NCBI RefSeq assembly: GCF_031679605.1
Contig: NZ_CP117522.1
Span: forward strand, 7,688,001-7,752,000
Direction of reading: 5' to 3'
DNA length: 64,000 nucleotides
From: Streptomyces luomodiensis
GTDB lineage: Bacteria; Actinomycetota; Actinomycetes; Streptomycetales; Streptomycetaceae
A program made the translations under genes and the position numbers. Within the stretch, counting starts at the first letter, position 1; every line of letters begins with the position of its first letter. Shown piece by piece: positions 43,398 through 51,656 of this stretch. The notes beneath the pieces are model-generated. The model saw nothing but the letters and a program-made list of their open reading frames with translations, had not been told where the DNA came from and ran no database searches.

Positions 43398-44696
43398 TCA
43401 GGGTGAGCCTGTGGCGGCCCGCGCCATTCCGGCGGTCAGGGTGCTGCCGTCGGCCGGGTCGATCAGCAGGAACGAGCCGGTGCGGCGCGACGCGGCGTAC
43501 GGGTCCACGGCCAGCGGCTCGGCGGTGCGCAGGACGACGCGGCCGATGTCGTTGGCGGCCAGTTCGCCGGGGTCCGGGTGCTGTGAGAGGTCGGCCAGGG
43601 TCAGGCGGGTGGGGATCTCCTTGACGATGGCCTTGACGGTGCGAGTGGTGTGCTTGACCAGCACCCGGTCACCGGGCCTGAGCGGGCGGTCGTGCAGATG
43701 GCAGACGGTCGCGGCCAGATCCTGGCCGGCCCGTACCGGGGCGTTCGCGGGTGCGATCAGATCGCCGCGGGAGATGTCCAGGTCGTCGGCGAGCCGGAGG
43801 GTGACCGACTGCGGCGCCCAGGCCACCTCCACCGACTGCCCCAGCGCGTCGATCGCCGCGATGGTGCTGGAGCGGCCGGCGGGGTGGACGGTGACCCGGT
43901 CGCCGACCCGCAGCACGCCGGACGCCAACTGGCCCGCGTAGCCCCGGTAGTCGGGATGCTCGGCGGTGCGCGGCCGGATGACGTACTGGACGGGGAAGCG
44001 CGCCGGGTCGTCGGTCGGGTCGTGGGTCACCGGGACCGTCTCCAGGTGTTCGAGGACGGTCGGCCCGCTGTACCAGTCCATGTGCGCCGAGCGGGTGACC
44101 ACGTTGTCGCCCGCCAGCGCGGAGATCGGGACGGCGGTCACCTCCGGCACGCCCAGGGAGGCGGCGTAGCCGGCGAACTCGTCCGCGATCGTGGCGAAGG
44201 CGGCCTCGGCGTAGTCCACCAGGTCCATCTTGTTGACGGCCAGCACCACGTGCGGGACGCGCAGCAGCGCGGCCACGGCGGCGTGCCTGCGGGTCTGCTC
44301 GACCACGCCGTTGCGGGCGTCCACCAGGACCACGGCGAGTTCGGCGGTGGAGGCGCCGGTGACCATGTTCCGGGTGTACTGCACATGGCCGGGGGTGTCC
44401 GCGAGGATGAACCGCCGCCGGGGGGTGGCGAAGTAGCGGTACGCCACGTCGATGGTGATGCCCTGCTCGCGCTCGGCCCGCAGCCCGTCGGTGAGCAGCG
44501 CCAGGTCGGGGGTCTCCTGGCCGCGTGCCCGCGAGGCCCGCGAGACCGCCTCCAGCTGGTCGGACGGCACCGACGTGGAGTCATGCAGCAGACGGCCCAC
44601 CAGGGTGGACTTGCCGTCGTCGACACTCCCGGCGGTGGCGAACCGCAGCAGCGCGGTGGCCGCCGACGGCTCGGTGCTCTCGGCTGTCGTGCGCAT
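43398..44696 (-). CDS. cysN: Sulfate adenylyltransferase subunit 1 (GTPase)
   Basis: A 432-aa EF-Tu-like GTPase. The G1 motif is AGSVDDGKSTLVGRLL, followed by EREQGITIDVAYRYF (G2), ADTPGHVQYTRNM (G3) and VNKMDLVD (G4). Domains II and III follow (FPVQYVIRP through IGRVVLRTAEPL). It lacks a C-terminal APS-kinase fusion, consistent with a separate cysC in the operon. With CysD it makes adenosine 5'-phosphosulfate (APS) from sulfate and ATP, using GTP hydrolysis. It is the last gene of the sulfotransferase operon, 3 bp after cysD. Confidence 0.95.
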   Translation of the reverse strand: MRTTAESTEPSAATALLRFATAGSVDDGKSTLVGRLLHDSTSVPSDQLEAVSRASRARGQETPDLALLTDGLRAEREQGITIDVAYRYFATPRRRFILADTPGHVQYTRNMVTGASTAELAVVLVDARNGVVEQTRRHAAVAALLRVPHVVLAVNKMDLVDYAEAAFATIADEFAGYAASLGVPEVTAVPISALAGDNVVTRSAHMDWYSGPTVLEHLETVPVTHDPTDDPARFPVQYVIRPRTAEHPDYRGYAGQLASGVLRVGDRVTVHPAGRSSTIAAIDALGQSVEVAWAPQSVTLRLADDLDISRGDLIAPANAPVRAGQDLAATVCHLHDRPLRPGDRVLVKHTTRTVKAIVKEIPTRLTLADLSQHPDPGELAANDIGRVVLRTAEPLAVDPYAASRRTGSFLLIDPADGSTLTAGMARAATGSP

Positions 44697-44699
44697 CGT

Positions 44700-45632
44700 C
44701 TAGAAGTAGCCTTCCCGCTTGCGGTCTTCCATCGCGGCCTCGGAGAGCTTGTCATCGGCCCTGGTGGCGCCCCGTTCGGTCAGCCGGGAGGCGGCGATCT
44801 CGGCGATCACCTTCTCGACCGTGTCCGCGTCCGAGTCCACGGCGCCGGTGCAGGACATGTCGCCGACGGTGCGGTAGCGCACCAGCCGGGTCGCCACCCG
44901 CTCACCGTCCTTGGGGCCGCCCCATGCGCCGGGTGCGAGCCACATCCCCGAGCGGGAGAAGACCTCCCGCCGGTGTGCGTAGTAGATCGAGGGGAGGACG
45001 ATCTTCTCCCGGGCGATGTACTGCCACACGTCCAGTTCGGTCCAGTTCGACAGCGGGAAGACCCGCACGTGTTCGCCGGGGGAGTGGCGGCCGTTGTAGA
45101 GCTGCCACAGCTCGGGGCGCTGGCGGCGCGGGTCCCAGCCGCCGAACTCGTCCCGCAGCGAGAACACCCGCTCCTTGGCGCGGGCCTTCTCCTCGTCCCG
45201 GCGCCCGCCGCCGAACACCGCGTCGAACCGGTGCTCGTTGATGGCCTCCAGCAGCGGCAGCGTCTGGAGGGGGTTGCGGGTGCCGTCCGGACGCTCGCGG
45301 AGCCTGCCGTTGTCGAGGTACCGCTGCACCGAGGCCACGTGCAGCCGCAGGCCGTGCTCGGCCACGGTCTCGTCCCGGAAGCGCAGCACCTCGGGGAAGT
45401 TGTGGCCGGTGTCCACGTGCAGCAGCCCGAAGGGCAGCGGCGCCGGGGCGAACGCCTTCAGCGCCAGGTGCAGCATCACGAGGGAGTCCTTGCCGCCGGA
45501 GAAGAGGATCAGCGGGCGTTCGAACTCCCCCGCGACCTCGCGGAAGATGTGCACCGCCTCCGACTCCAGCGCGTCCACATGCGTCAGCGTGAACGGTGGG
45601 TACGTCACACCGGTGAAGGATGAGCCCGTCAC
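44700..45632 (-). CDS. cysD: Sulfate adenylyltransferase subunit 2
   Basis: A 310-aa PP-loop ATP pyrophosphatase family member of standard length. The PP-loop is ILFSGGKDSLVMLHLALKA (~residues 40-58), followed by LLHVDTGHNFPEV, GGGRRDEEKARAKER and FPLSNWTELDVWQYI. The C-terminus, AAMEDRKREGYF, is the conserved CysD end. GTG 45632 overlaps the cysC stop (GTGA). It forms APS together with CysN. In this operon the product is likely to be steered to PAPS for sulfotransfer; no APS or PAPS reductase gene is in the window. Confidence 0.96.
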   Translation of the reverse strand: MTGSSFTGVTYPPFTLTHVDALESEAVHIFREVAGEFERPLILFSGGKDSLVMLHLALKAFAPAPLPFGLLHVDTGHNFPEVLRFRDETVAEHGLRLHVASVQRYLDNGRLRERPDGTRNPLQTLPLLEAINEHRFDAVFGGGRRDEEKARAKERVFSLRDEFGGWDPRRQRPELWQLYNGRHSPGEHVRVFPLSNWTELDVWQYIAREKIVLPSIYYAHRREVFSRSGMWLAPGAWGGPKDGERVATRLVRYRTVGDMSCTGAVDSDADTVEKVIAEIAASRLTERGATRADDKLSEAAMEDRKREGYF

Positions 45633-46258
45633 ACCAGCCCCCTCTCCATCAGGTGGGCGTAGAGCCTGCCGGCGCAGGCGGAGACGGTGCTGTCCCGGGT
45701 GTCCAGCCGCAGGTCCGGGCTCTCGGGCGGCTCGTACGGGTCGTCGACGCCCGTCAGCCCCGTCGGCTCGCCCGCCGCCTGCTGGGCGTACAGGCCCTTC
45801 ACGTCCCGCCGCGAACACACCTCGACCGGCGTGGCCACATGCACCTCGACATAGGGTGTGGCCTCCGCCTCATGGCGGGTGCGGACGGCGGCCCGGCTGC
45901 CGGCGTAGGGAGCGATCACGGGGACGAGGACGCAGGCACCCCGTGCGGCCATGCGCTGGGCGGCGTAGCCGACGCGCCGCACATGGGTCTCGCGATCGGC
46001 GCGGGAGAAGCCGAGCCCCAGGGAGCCGGTGGCGCGGACCTCGTCGCCGTCCAGCACCTGAACCCGGCGGCCCGTGGCGCGCAGGAGTCCGGCGAGCGCG
46101 GTGGCGATCGTCGTCTTGCCCGCGCTCGGCAGGCCGGTCAGCCATACGGTGAAGCCGGTGGCCGGTGTCGCTTCCGGCTTGTCCCGCCTGGTGCGGGGGC
46201 CGGCTGCGTCCGAGTCCGTCAGGGGAGCGGTCGCTCCCTGGGAGGCCAGGTCCGTCAC
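45629..46258 (-). CDS. cysC: Adenylylsulfate (APS) kinase
   Basis: A 209-aa P-loop kinase starting at GTG 46258, which overlaps the upstream glycosyltransferase stop (GTGA). Walker A is WLTGLPSAGKTTIATAL (~residues 39-55), then VLDGDEVRATGSLGLGFSRADRETH with the APS-binding Asp and Arg residues, VPVIAPYAGSRAAVR and KGLYAQQAAGEPTGLTGVDDPYE. The N-terminal ~35 residues are low-complexity. It phosphorylates APS to PAPS, the sulfate donor for the sulfotransferase at the head of the operon. Confidence 0.95.
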   Translation of the reverse strand: MTDLASQGATAPLTDSDAAGPRTRRDKPEATPATGFTVWLTGLPSAGKTTIATALAGLLRATGRRVQVLDGDEVRATGSLGLGFSRADRETHVRRVGYAAQRMAARGACVLVPVIAPYAGSRAAVRTRHEAEATPYVEVHVATPVEVCSRRDVKGLYAQQAAGEPTGLTGVDDPYEPPESPDLRLDTRDSTVSACAGRLYAHLMERGLV

Positions 46259-47478
46259 GCGGGCCTCCCCGGTCGGGCACCCCGGGAGGCGGGGTGCAGG
46301 GTCTCGAAGAGGCGCTGCCAACGCGGCTGGATGGAGTCGGGCGCGTAGGCGCGTGCCGAGTCGAGCGCGGCGGCTCCCATGTCGGCGCGCCGGCCCTCGT
46401 CGTCCATCAGCCGGGTCAGCGCTCCGGCGAGCGCGGCGGTGTCGCCCGGTGGGACGAGGAAGCCGTCCTTGCCGTCGGTCAGGACGTCGCGCGGCCCGGT
46501 GGGGCAGTCGAAGCTCACGATGGGCAGCCCGAGCGCCATGGCCTCGATCATGACCATGGGAAGGCCCTCGAAGCGGGAGCTGAGGACGTACAGGGACGCC
46601 TTGGTGAGTTCCCCGTCCAGGTCGGAGGTGTGGCCCATCAGGAACACGTTGTTGTAGAGGTGGTGTTCGTCGATGAGGTTGCGCAACGCCGTGTGCTGGG
46701 GTCCGGAGCCGTAGATGCGCAGCTGCCAGTCCGGGTGGTGCTCAAGGGCCCGGCCGAAGGCCGGGATCAGCAGGTCGAAGCCCTTCTGTGGCAGCAGCCG
46801 CCCGGCCGCGACGGCGATGTGCGCGGGGTAGTTGCCCGCTTGGCGCGGCGGTTTGTGCACCGCGTTGGGGACGCACACCACCCGGGCGCCGGGCAGCGTC
46901 TGTTCGTACGCCTCGCGATCGCCCTCGGTGAGTACGGCGATGATGTCGAAGCGTCCGTAAGTCCGGGCTATCGCCGCCTGGACGTCGCGGCGGTGCGAGC
47001 GCAGATTCATGTGTTCCTGCGCGACGAGGGGCAGGTGTCTGGGCGCGAAGCGGGCCGCGAGGAGGTTGAGCCCGGGGCGGGTGGAGACCAGGACGCCGTC
47101 GTCCAGACCGCGCAGATGGCGGATGACGGCGCGTTCCACCTCGGGGGTGAAGAACTGGGCGCCGAACTCCCCCGCCGGTACGTACGCCGGCCGGTGTTCG
47201 CGCGCGCTCCTCGTGCGCCGGGACCGCAGCCAGGCGAACGGGCTGTCCTCGCCGGCGGGTCCGGCTCCGGCTCCGGACTTCTCCCGCTCGCGTTCGTCGA
47301 CGAGGGGGACGAGCCGCACCCTCGGATCGAGTGGAAACCTGGGTTCCGTGCGGCCTCGGCGGGCGCTGACGATCTCCACCTCGTGACCGGCGGCGGCCAT
47401 GGCGGATGCCTGGTTGAAGACGGTGCGAATGGTGCCGCCCATCCCGTAGGCGTGCAGCAGCAGATAGCGGATCATCAT
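46255..47478 (-). CDS. GT4-family glycosyltransferase
   Basis: A 407-aa GT-B glycosyltransferase. The N-terminal acceptor domain starts LLLHAYGMGGTIRTVFNQA, with the Gly-rich GGT loop near residue 14. The donor domain has AVAAGRLLPQKGFDLLIPAF (~225) and the EX7E motif within RFEGLPMVMIEAMALGLPIV (~315), typical of TagE/WaaG-like GT4 enzymes. It overlaps the sulfotransferase stop (ATGA) and cysC (GTGA). GT4 members of this type often extend teichoic-acid or surface polysaccharide chains. With a sulfotransferase and PAPS genes in the operon, it probably builds the glycan that is sulfated. Confidence 0.9.
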   Translation of the reverse strand: MMIRYLLLHAYGMGGTIRTVFNQASAMAAAGHEVEIVSARRGRTEPRFPLDPRVRLVPLVDEREREKSGAGAGPAGEDSPFAWLRSRRTRSAREHRPAYVPAGEFGAQFFTPEVERAVIRHLRGLDDGVLVSTRPGLNLLAARFAPRHLPLVAQEHMNLRSHRRDVQAAIARTYGRFDIIAVLTEGDREAYEQTLPGARVVCVPNAVHKPPRQAGNYPAHIAVAAGRLLPQKGFDLLIPAFGRALEHHPDWQLRIYGSGPQHTALRNLIDEHHLYNNVFLMGHTSDLDGELTKASLYVLSSRFEGLPMVMIEAMALGLPIVSFDCPTGPRDVLTDGKDGFLVPPGDTAALAGALTRLMDDEGRRADMGAAALDSARAYAPDSIQPRWQRLFETLHPASRGARPGRPA

Positions 47479-48884
47479 GTGCGGGTCCGCACCTCACCGG
47501 GGGTCGGCACGCACTCGATGGACAGGTTGTCCTTGACGGTGTAGTACGGCCTGGCCGCCACGTCCGTCCCCGTCCCCGCACCCGCCGGCAGCGGCTGCGC
47601 GGGAAAGACCATCACCTTCTTCTTGTCGGCCACCCCGTCCAGCCGCCGCCCGAGACGCAGCCGCACCGCCCCGCCGTCGTCGTCCTGTCCGCTCAGGTAC
47701 GCGTCCCACACGGCGGGCAGTTCGACCTCTCCCGGCGCGAGTTCGGACAGCGGTACGGTCACATCGAAGCGGACGCCGTCGAGCGGCGCCGCGTAGGTGC
47801 GCCGACGCTCGGGGTGGCCGCGCAGGACGAGGGCGAGCTGCCAGGCGTGGGGAGGGGCGCCGGGCGGTGCGCCGTGGATGTCGCCGGCCACGCGGATGCT
47901 CCCCTCCCGCGCCCAGACCTGGGCGACCTCCGCATGCCCGCCGTCAGCGGCCCGAGGCGCGTCCCGCCCATCGGCGGGAGCTGTGGTGTAGCCCCAGGCC
48001 GCGCTGATACATCGCAGGGGTTCAGGGATCTCGTCGTGGGCGGGCAGTGCGCGGCCGGGCTGGACACGTCCGGTGCGGATCTTCTCCTTCCAGTCCCCGA
48101 GGCCCTTCCGGAGCTGATCCTCGCCCCGGGCACCGTATGCGAGCATGCGGGGCTCCCACTCGACGCCGAGGAACGCGCAGATGCCCCGCAGGGCCGCCTC
48201 GGGATCGGCGGTCAGCTCTTCGTACCGCACGGTGTGGCCGGGCAGCGCCTTACGGGCGCGCTCGACGGCTCGCATATAGCGCAGCGCGTCCAGCGCCGCC
48301 TCGTCCGGGTCGCGCTTGTCCGGATCGGCCTCGTGCCAGGAGCGGGCGATGGAGGCGGGGTGGCGCAACAGGAAGAGGAAGCGGGCGTCGGGCCAGCACG
48401 CGGCGAGCCGCTGATAGGCGAAGGCGTTGCTGGGCGTCTTCTCGACGATGACGGGCTTGCCCACCCGGATCAGCTCCCGGTGCATCACCCGGTCCCACAG
48501 CAGGTGTTCCAGATCGGCGCGGTCCAAGTCCAGCTCCGCCATGGCCCGCTCGCTCAACGTGGTGCCGGGGCGGACCTCCAGCCTCCGTACGTGCAGCTCA
48601 TGCGGGGAGTGCAGCTGGGAGTGGGCGTTCAGCAGCAGCCGCAGCAGCGTCGAGCCGGACCGTACGGGCGAGATGATGAAGACCGGTTTGCGCAGCAGCC
48701 GGTCGGTTTCCGGTTCGGCGGGTGGCCGGAAGGTGACGCGAGCCGCCCCGGACGTGACGGCGGCTGCTTTCGAGGAGGCCCCGGCGGTGGCTTTGGACAC
48801 CGCCCGCGCGGGCGGTGCCACCCGGCGGATGGCGTAGCCCGTCCGGGACCCCAGCTGTGCGTTGAGCTGACGGAGGAACTTCAT
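47475..48884 (-). CDS. PAPS-dependent sulfotransferase with C-terminal beta domain
   Basis: A 469-aa protein. Residues ~65-300 form a sulfotransferase domain. The 5'-phosphosulfate loop is FIISPVRSGSTLLRLLL, and the 3'-phosphate motif is FLFLLRHPASIARSWHE. EKTPSNAFAYQRL and VRYEELTADPEAALRGICAFLGVEW follow. Residues ~320-469 are an extra beta-rich domain (VRVAGDIHG, LGRRLDGVADK, PYYTVKDNLSIEC) resembling C-terminal modules on actinobacterial teichoic-acid polymerases. A basic N-terminal stretch precedes the catalytic part; no transmembrane helix is obvious. ATG 48884 has no strong ribosome site. First gene of the five-gene operon; acceptor unknown, probably a cell-wall glycan. Confidence 0.87.
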   Translation of the reverse strand: MKFLRQLNAQLGSRTGYAIRRVAPPARAVSKATAGASSKAAAVTSGAARVTFRPPAEPETDRLLRKPVFIISPVRSGSTLLRLLLNAHSQLHSPHELHVRRLEVRPGTTLSERAMAELDLDRADLEHLLWDRVMHRELIRVGKPVIVEKTPSNAFAYQRLAACWPDARFLFLLRHPASIARSWHEADPDKRDPDEAALDALRYMRAVERARKALPGHTVRYEELTADPEAALRGICAFLGVEWEPRMLAYGARGEDQLRKGLGDWKEKIRTGRVQPGRALPAHDEIPEPLRCISAAWGYTTAPADGRDAPRAADGGHAEVAQVWAREGSIRVAGDIHGAPPGAPPHAWQLALVLRGHPERRRTYAAPLDGVRFDVTVPLSELAPGEVELPAVWDAYLSGQDDDGGAVRLRLGRRLDGVADKKKVMVFPAQPLPAGAGTGTDVAARPYYTVKDNLSIECVPTPGEVRTRT

Positions 48885-48979
48885 GTCGCGCCAAGTTAGG
48901 CACCGTTCCTGAGAGGAGGGACGGAAGACCCTGAGAATTCCGTAAGACGCGTTTCGGCCGACGCCGGCGGTGATGGCGG

Positions 48980-49057
48980 AACCCGCCAGCCGAACCCGTC
49001 AGGCGAACCCGCCAGCCGAACCCGTCAGGCGAATCCGCCAGCCGAACTCGTCAGGCG
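48980..49057. repeat. Six 13-bp repeats (three 26-bp units) at gene 3' end
   Basis: AACCCGCCAGCCG and AACCCGTCAGGCG alternate three times from 48980 to 49057, with single-base changes in the last copies. The repeat enters the last three codons of the amidohydrolase gene (stop at 49051-49053), so its stop codon lies inside a repeat unit. Slippage is the likely origin. It may also influence 3' processing. Confidence 0.85.
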
Positions 49058-49917
49058 AATCCGTACAGGGCCGCCGGGTTGGTGACCAGCACCCGGTGGG
49101 TCGGTTCCTCGCCGAGCAGCGTCGTGAGCAGGGTCAGGGACCGCTCGTCGTCCACGGGCAGGTACGGCTGGACACGGCGCGGGTTCCGGTCGGCGGGGGT
49201 GCCGCCGGTGTGCGGCCAGTCGGAGCCCCACAGCAGGCGGTCCGGGCGGGCCGCGACCAGTGTGGCCAGGATGTCCCGCACATCGTCGTAGTCACCGGCG
49301 ACCCGGTAGGGGGCGGAGAGCTTCAGCCACACGTGCCCGGTTTCCAGGAGTCCGAGGACGGTTTTCAGCGCGTCGGGCTCGTCCTTCGCCCCCGGCGTGA
49401 CGCGGGCGAAGTGGTCGAGGACGACGGGAACCGGGAGGTCGGCGAGCGTGTCGGCCAGGGACGCCAGAGTGCGGGAACCGGCGTGCAGCTCCAGGTGCCA
49501 GCCGACCGCGCTGATCGTGCGGACGGTCTCCTCGATCCGCCGCCGGGCGCGCTCGGCGTCCGTCGTCGTGTGGACGCCCAGGTTGACGCGGGTGCCGCGG
49601 ACCCCTGCCCGTTCCATCGTGGCCAGTGACGCGCGGTCGGTGCCGGGCGCGATCACGGCGATTCCCCGCGCGCTCGGGCCGAGTGCGCCGAGCGCGTCCA
49701 GCAGGCGGGAGTTGTCCGTGCCGTAGGGACTGGGCTGGACCAGGACGGTCCTGGTGATGCCGAGGCGGCGGTGCAGGGCGGTCAGTTCGGCGGGCAGGGC
49801 GTCGGGCGGGGTGTAGCCGCGGTCGGGTGCGTAGGGGTAGCGGGTGGCGGGGCCGAAGACGTGCGCATGGGCGTCACAGGCGCCGTCGGGGAGGGCCTCG
49901 GGGAGGGGTACGGCCAC
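49051..49917 (-). CDS. Amidohydrolase, 2-pyrone-4,6-dicarboxylate lactonase-like
   Basis: A 288-aa amidohydrolase-2 family protein. GTG 49917 is chosen because AAGGAG lies 8 bases upstream. The N-terminal metal motif is CDAHAHVFGP, then LVQPSPYGTDNSRLLDAL, LELHAG, VLDHFARV and the C-terminal LLWGSDWPHT with the catalytic Asp. LigI/PDC-lactonases have this pattern and length, although many members hydrolyse other lactones or decarboxylate. It is divergent from the 2-hydroxycarboxylate transporter gene and likely feeds the same pathway. Substrate uncertain. Confidence 0.87.
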   Translation of the reverse strand: MAVPLPEALPDGACDAHAHVFGPATRYPYAPDRGYTPPDALPAELTALHRRLGITRTVLVQPSPYGTDNSRLLDALGALGPSARGIAVIAPGTDRASLATMERAGVRGTRVNLGVHTTTDAERARRRIEETVRTISAVGWHLELHAGSRTLASLADTLADLPVPVVLDHFARVTPGAKDEPDALKTVLGLLETGHVWLKLSAPYRVAGDYDDVRDILATLVAARPDRLLWGSDWPHTGGTPADRNPRRVQPYLPVDDERSLTLLTTLLGEEPTHRVLVTNPAALYGFA

Positions 49918-49969
49918 GGGGGCGGCTCCTTGTTTCACGGGTTTCGCCGGGGACCCTACTCCCGAATTT

Positions 49970-49999
49970 CTTGGTACAACAGTCTTCCAAAAAACCAAG
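49970..49999. promoter_or_regulatory. Inverted repeat in divergent AT-rich promoter
   Basis: CTTGGT (49970-49975) and ACCAAG (49994-49999) form an inverted repeat with an 18-base spacer, in a stretch (49965-49999) far richer in A+T than the surroundings. The left arm reads TTGGTACAAC, a GntR/FCD-like half-site shape. It lies between the divergent amidohydrolase and transporter genes and could be the operator of the GntR protein at 55015-56004. Confidence 0.5.
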
Positions 50000-50150
50000 C
50001 CGTGTGTTTGTGTATCCCTGGCGGTGGCATGCCGAGGACGCGGCGGCCACCTGCCTGATCCCCGTCCCTTGAGCCCCCTGGGCCAGCCTTCTGAGCCCCT
50101 TGAGTCCCTGAGCCCCCTTGGGCCCCCTTGAGCCGCAAAAGGACACCGCT

Positions 50151-51545
50151 ATGTCCGATATCACCAGCTCCTCAGGCATCTCCTCCGGAGCGAAGCACTC
50201 CGCCGAAGCGCCGGTGGCCACGGATTCCGTGCCGCCTTCGACGCGGGCGGGGCGCCTGTGGCGCCGGGGGATGGACTTCGACATCGGGATCGTTCCGCTG
50301 CCGGTGTTCATCGCCCTCGCCGCGCTGATCGCGGCGCTGACCGCGACGGACAACATCACCGGTGAGCTCGCCGTGGTCATCGGCGTCATGTGCGTGTTCG
50401 CCTTCGCCCTGGGCGAGCTCGGCAAGCGGCTCCCCCTGGTCCGCGGCATCGGCGGGGCGGCGATCTTCGTGACGCTGGTGCCGTCGTACCTGGCCTACCA
50501 GGGGCTGATCCCGAGTGCCGCGCTCACCTCCATCGGCGGTTTCTTCGGCGACACCAAGGTGCTGAGCCTGTTCATCGCCTTCGTCATCGTCGGCAGCATC
50601 ATGGGCATGGATCGCGGGGTGCTGGTCCGCGGCTTCGGGAAGATCTTCGCGCCGCTGGTCGCGGGCAGCGCCGTCGCCCTGGTGGTCGGCACCGCCGTGG
50701 GCACCGCGACCGGCCTCGGCTGGAAGCACACCGTGTTCTTCATCGTCGTCCCCATCATGGCCGGTGGCGTGGGGGAGGGCGCGATCCCGCTGACCATCGG
50801 CTACGCCGGCGTCCTGAGCGCCACCCAGGGCGAGCTGCTCGCCCAGGTGCTGCCCGCGGTGTTCGTCGGCAACCTCACCGCCATCCTCCTCGCCGGTCTC
50901 CTGAACCACCTCGGCAAACGACGCCCCGACCTGACCGGCCACGGACGCCTGGACGTGGCGGGCGGACCGGACCCGCTGGCGGCCGCCGAAGGCGAGCGGC
51001 CCGCCGCCCCGGTCACCGTGCAGCAGGTCGCCGCGGCCGGGGTCACCGCCGTCACCCTCTATCTGGCCGGTGTCCTCGCGCTGGATCTGTTCGACCTGCC
51101 CGCGCCCGTGGTGATGCTGGCCCTCGCGGTCCTGCTGAAGCTGGCGCACGGTGTCACGCCCCGCCTCCAGCAGGGCGCCGGGTTCGTCTACGACTTCTGC
51201 CTGGCCGCCATGGCGTTCCCCATGCTGTTCACCTTCAGCGCCACCCAGACCCCCTGGCAGACGCTGGTGAAGGGCTTCTCCCCGGCCCCGCTGGTCACCG
51301 TGGTGGCGACGGTCTGCGCCCTCGTCGGCACCGGGTTCGTCGTCTCCCGCTGGGTCAGGCTCCACCCCATCGAGGGCGCCCTGGTCACGGGCACCCACAG
51401 TGGCATGGGCGGCGCGGGCGACGTCGCCATCCTCACCGCGGCCGGCCGGATGCGGCTGCTGCCCTTCGCGCAGATCGCCACCCGGATCGGCGGTGGCATC
51501 ACCGTGGCGCTGGCCCTGCTCGCGGCGCACACCGTGGGGCTGTGA
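50151..51545 (+). CDS. 2-hydroxycarboxylate transporter family (CitS/MaeN-like)
   Basis: A 464-aa secondary transporter; ATG 50151 follows AAAAGGA. After a ~40-residue hydrophilic N-terminus there are about 11 hydrophobic segments. The 2HCT signature GGxG loops are present in both halves: IMAGGVGEGAIPLTIGYA (~residue 205) and GTHSGMGGAGDVAILTAAGRM (~425), followed by LLPFAQIATRIGGG, where the conserved Arg contacts the substrate carboxylate. The family moves citrate, malate, lactate or related hydroxyacids with Na+ or H+. It heads the plus-strand operon, with a divergent amidohydrolase. Confidence 0.93.
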   Translation: MSDITSSSGISSGAKHSAEAPVATDSVPPSTRAGRLWRRGMDFDIGIVPLPVFIALAALIAALTATDNITGELAVVIGVMCVFAFALGELGKRLPLVRGIGGAAIFVTLVPSYLAYQGLIPSAALTSIGGFFGDTKVLSLFIAFVIVGSIMGMDRGVLVRGFGKIFAPLVAGSAVALVVGTAVGTATGLGWKHTVFFIVVPIMAGGVGEGAIPLTIGYAGVLSATQGELLAQVLPAVFVGNLTAILLAGLLNHLGKRRPDLTGHGRLDVAGGPDPLAAAEGERPAAPVTVQQVAAAGVTAVTLYLAGVLALDLFDLPAPVVMLALAVLLKLAHGVTPRLQQGAGFVYDFCLAAMAFPMLFTFSATQTPWQTLVKGFSPAPLVTVVATVCALVGTGFVVSRWVRLHPIEGALVTGTHSGMGGAGDVAILTAAGRMRLLPFAQIATRIGGGITVALALLAAHTVGL

Positions 51546-51550
51546 CCGCC

Positions 51551-51614
51551 CCGCCCACAGTCCCCGCCCACAGTCCCCGCCCACAGCGCCCCGCCCACAG
51601 CCCCCCGCCCACAC
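51551..51614 (+). repeat. Five imperfect CCGCCCACAG repeats
   Basis: The element starts at 51551, 51564, 51577, 51591 and 51605 (the last ends in C), giving a 13-14-bp period. It fills most of the 111-bp gap between the transporter stop and the next start. No stem-loop of note. Confidence 0.85.
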
Positions 51615-51656
51615 CCCTCGCACACCCCCCACACCCTGGAACAGGAAAGGCAATCC

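Noticed and set aside
48980..49057. Possible CRISPR array
   Set aside because: Units are contiguous 13-mers without unique spacers, and no cas gene is present.
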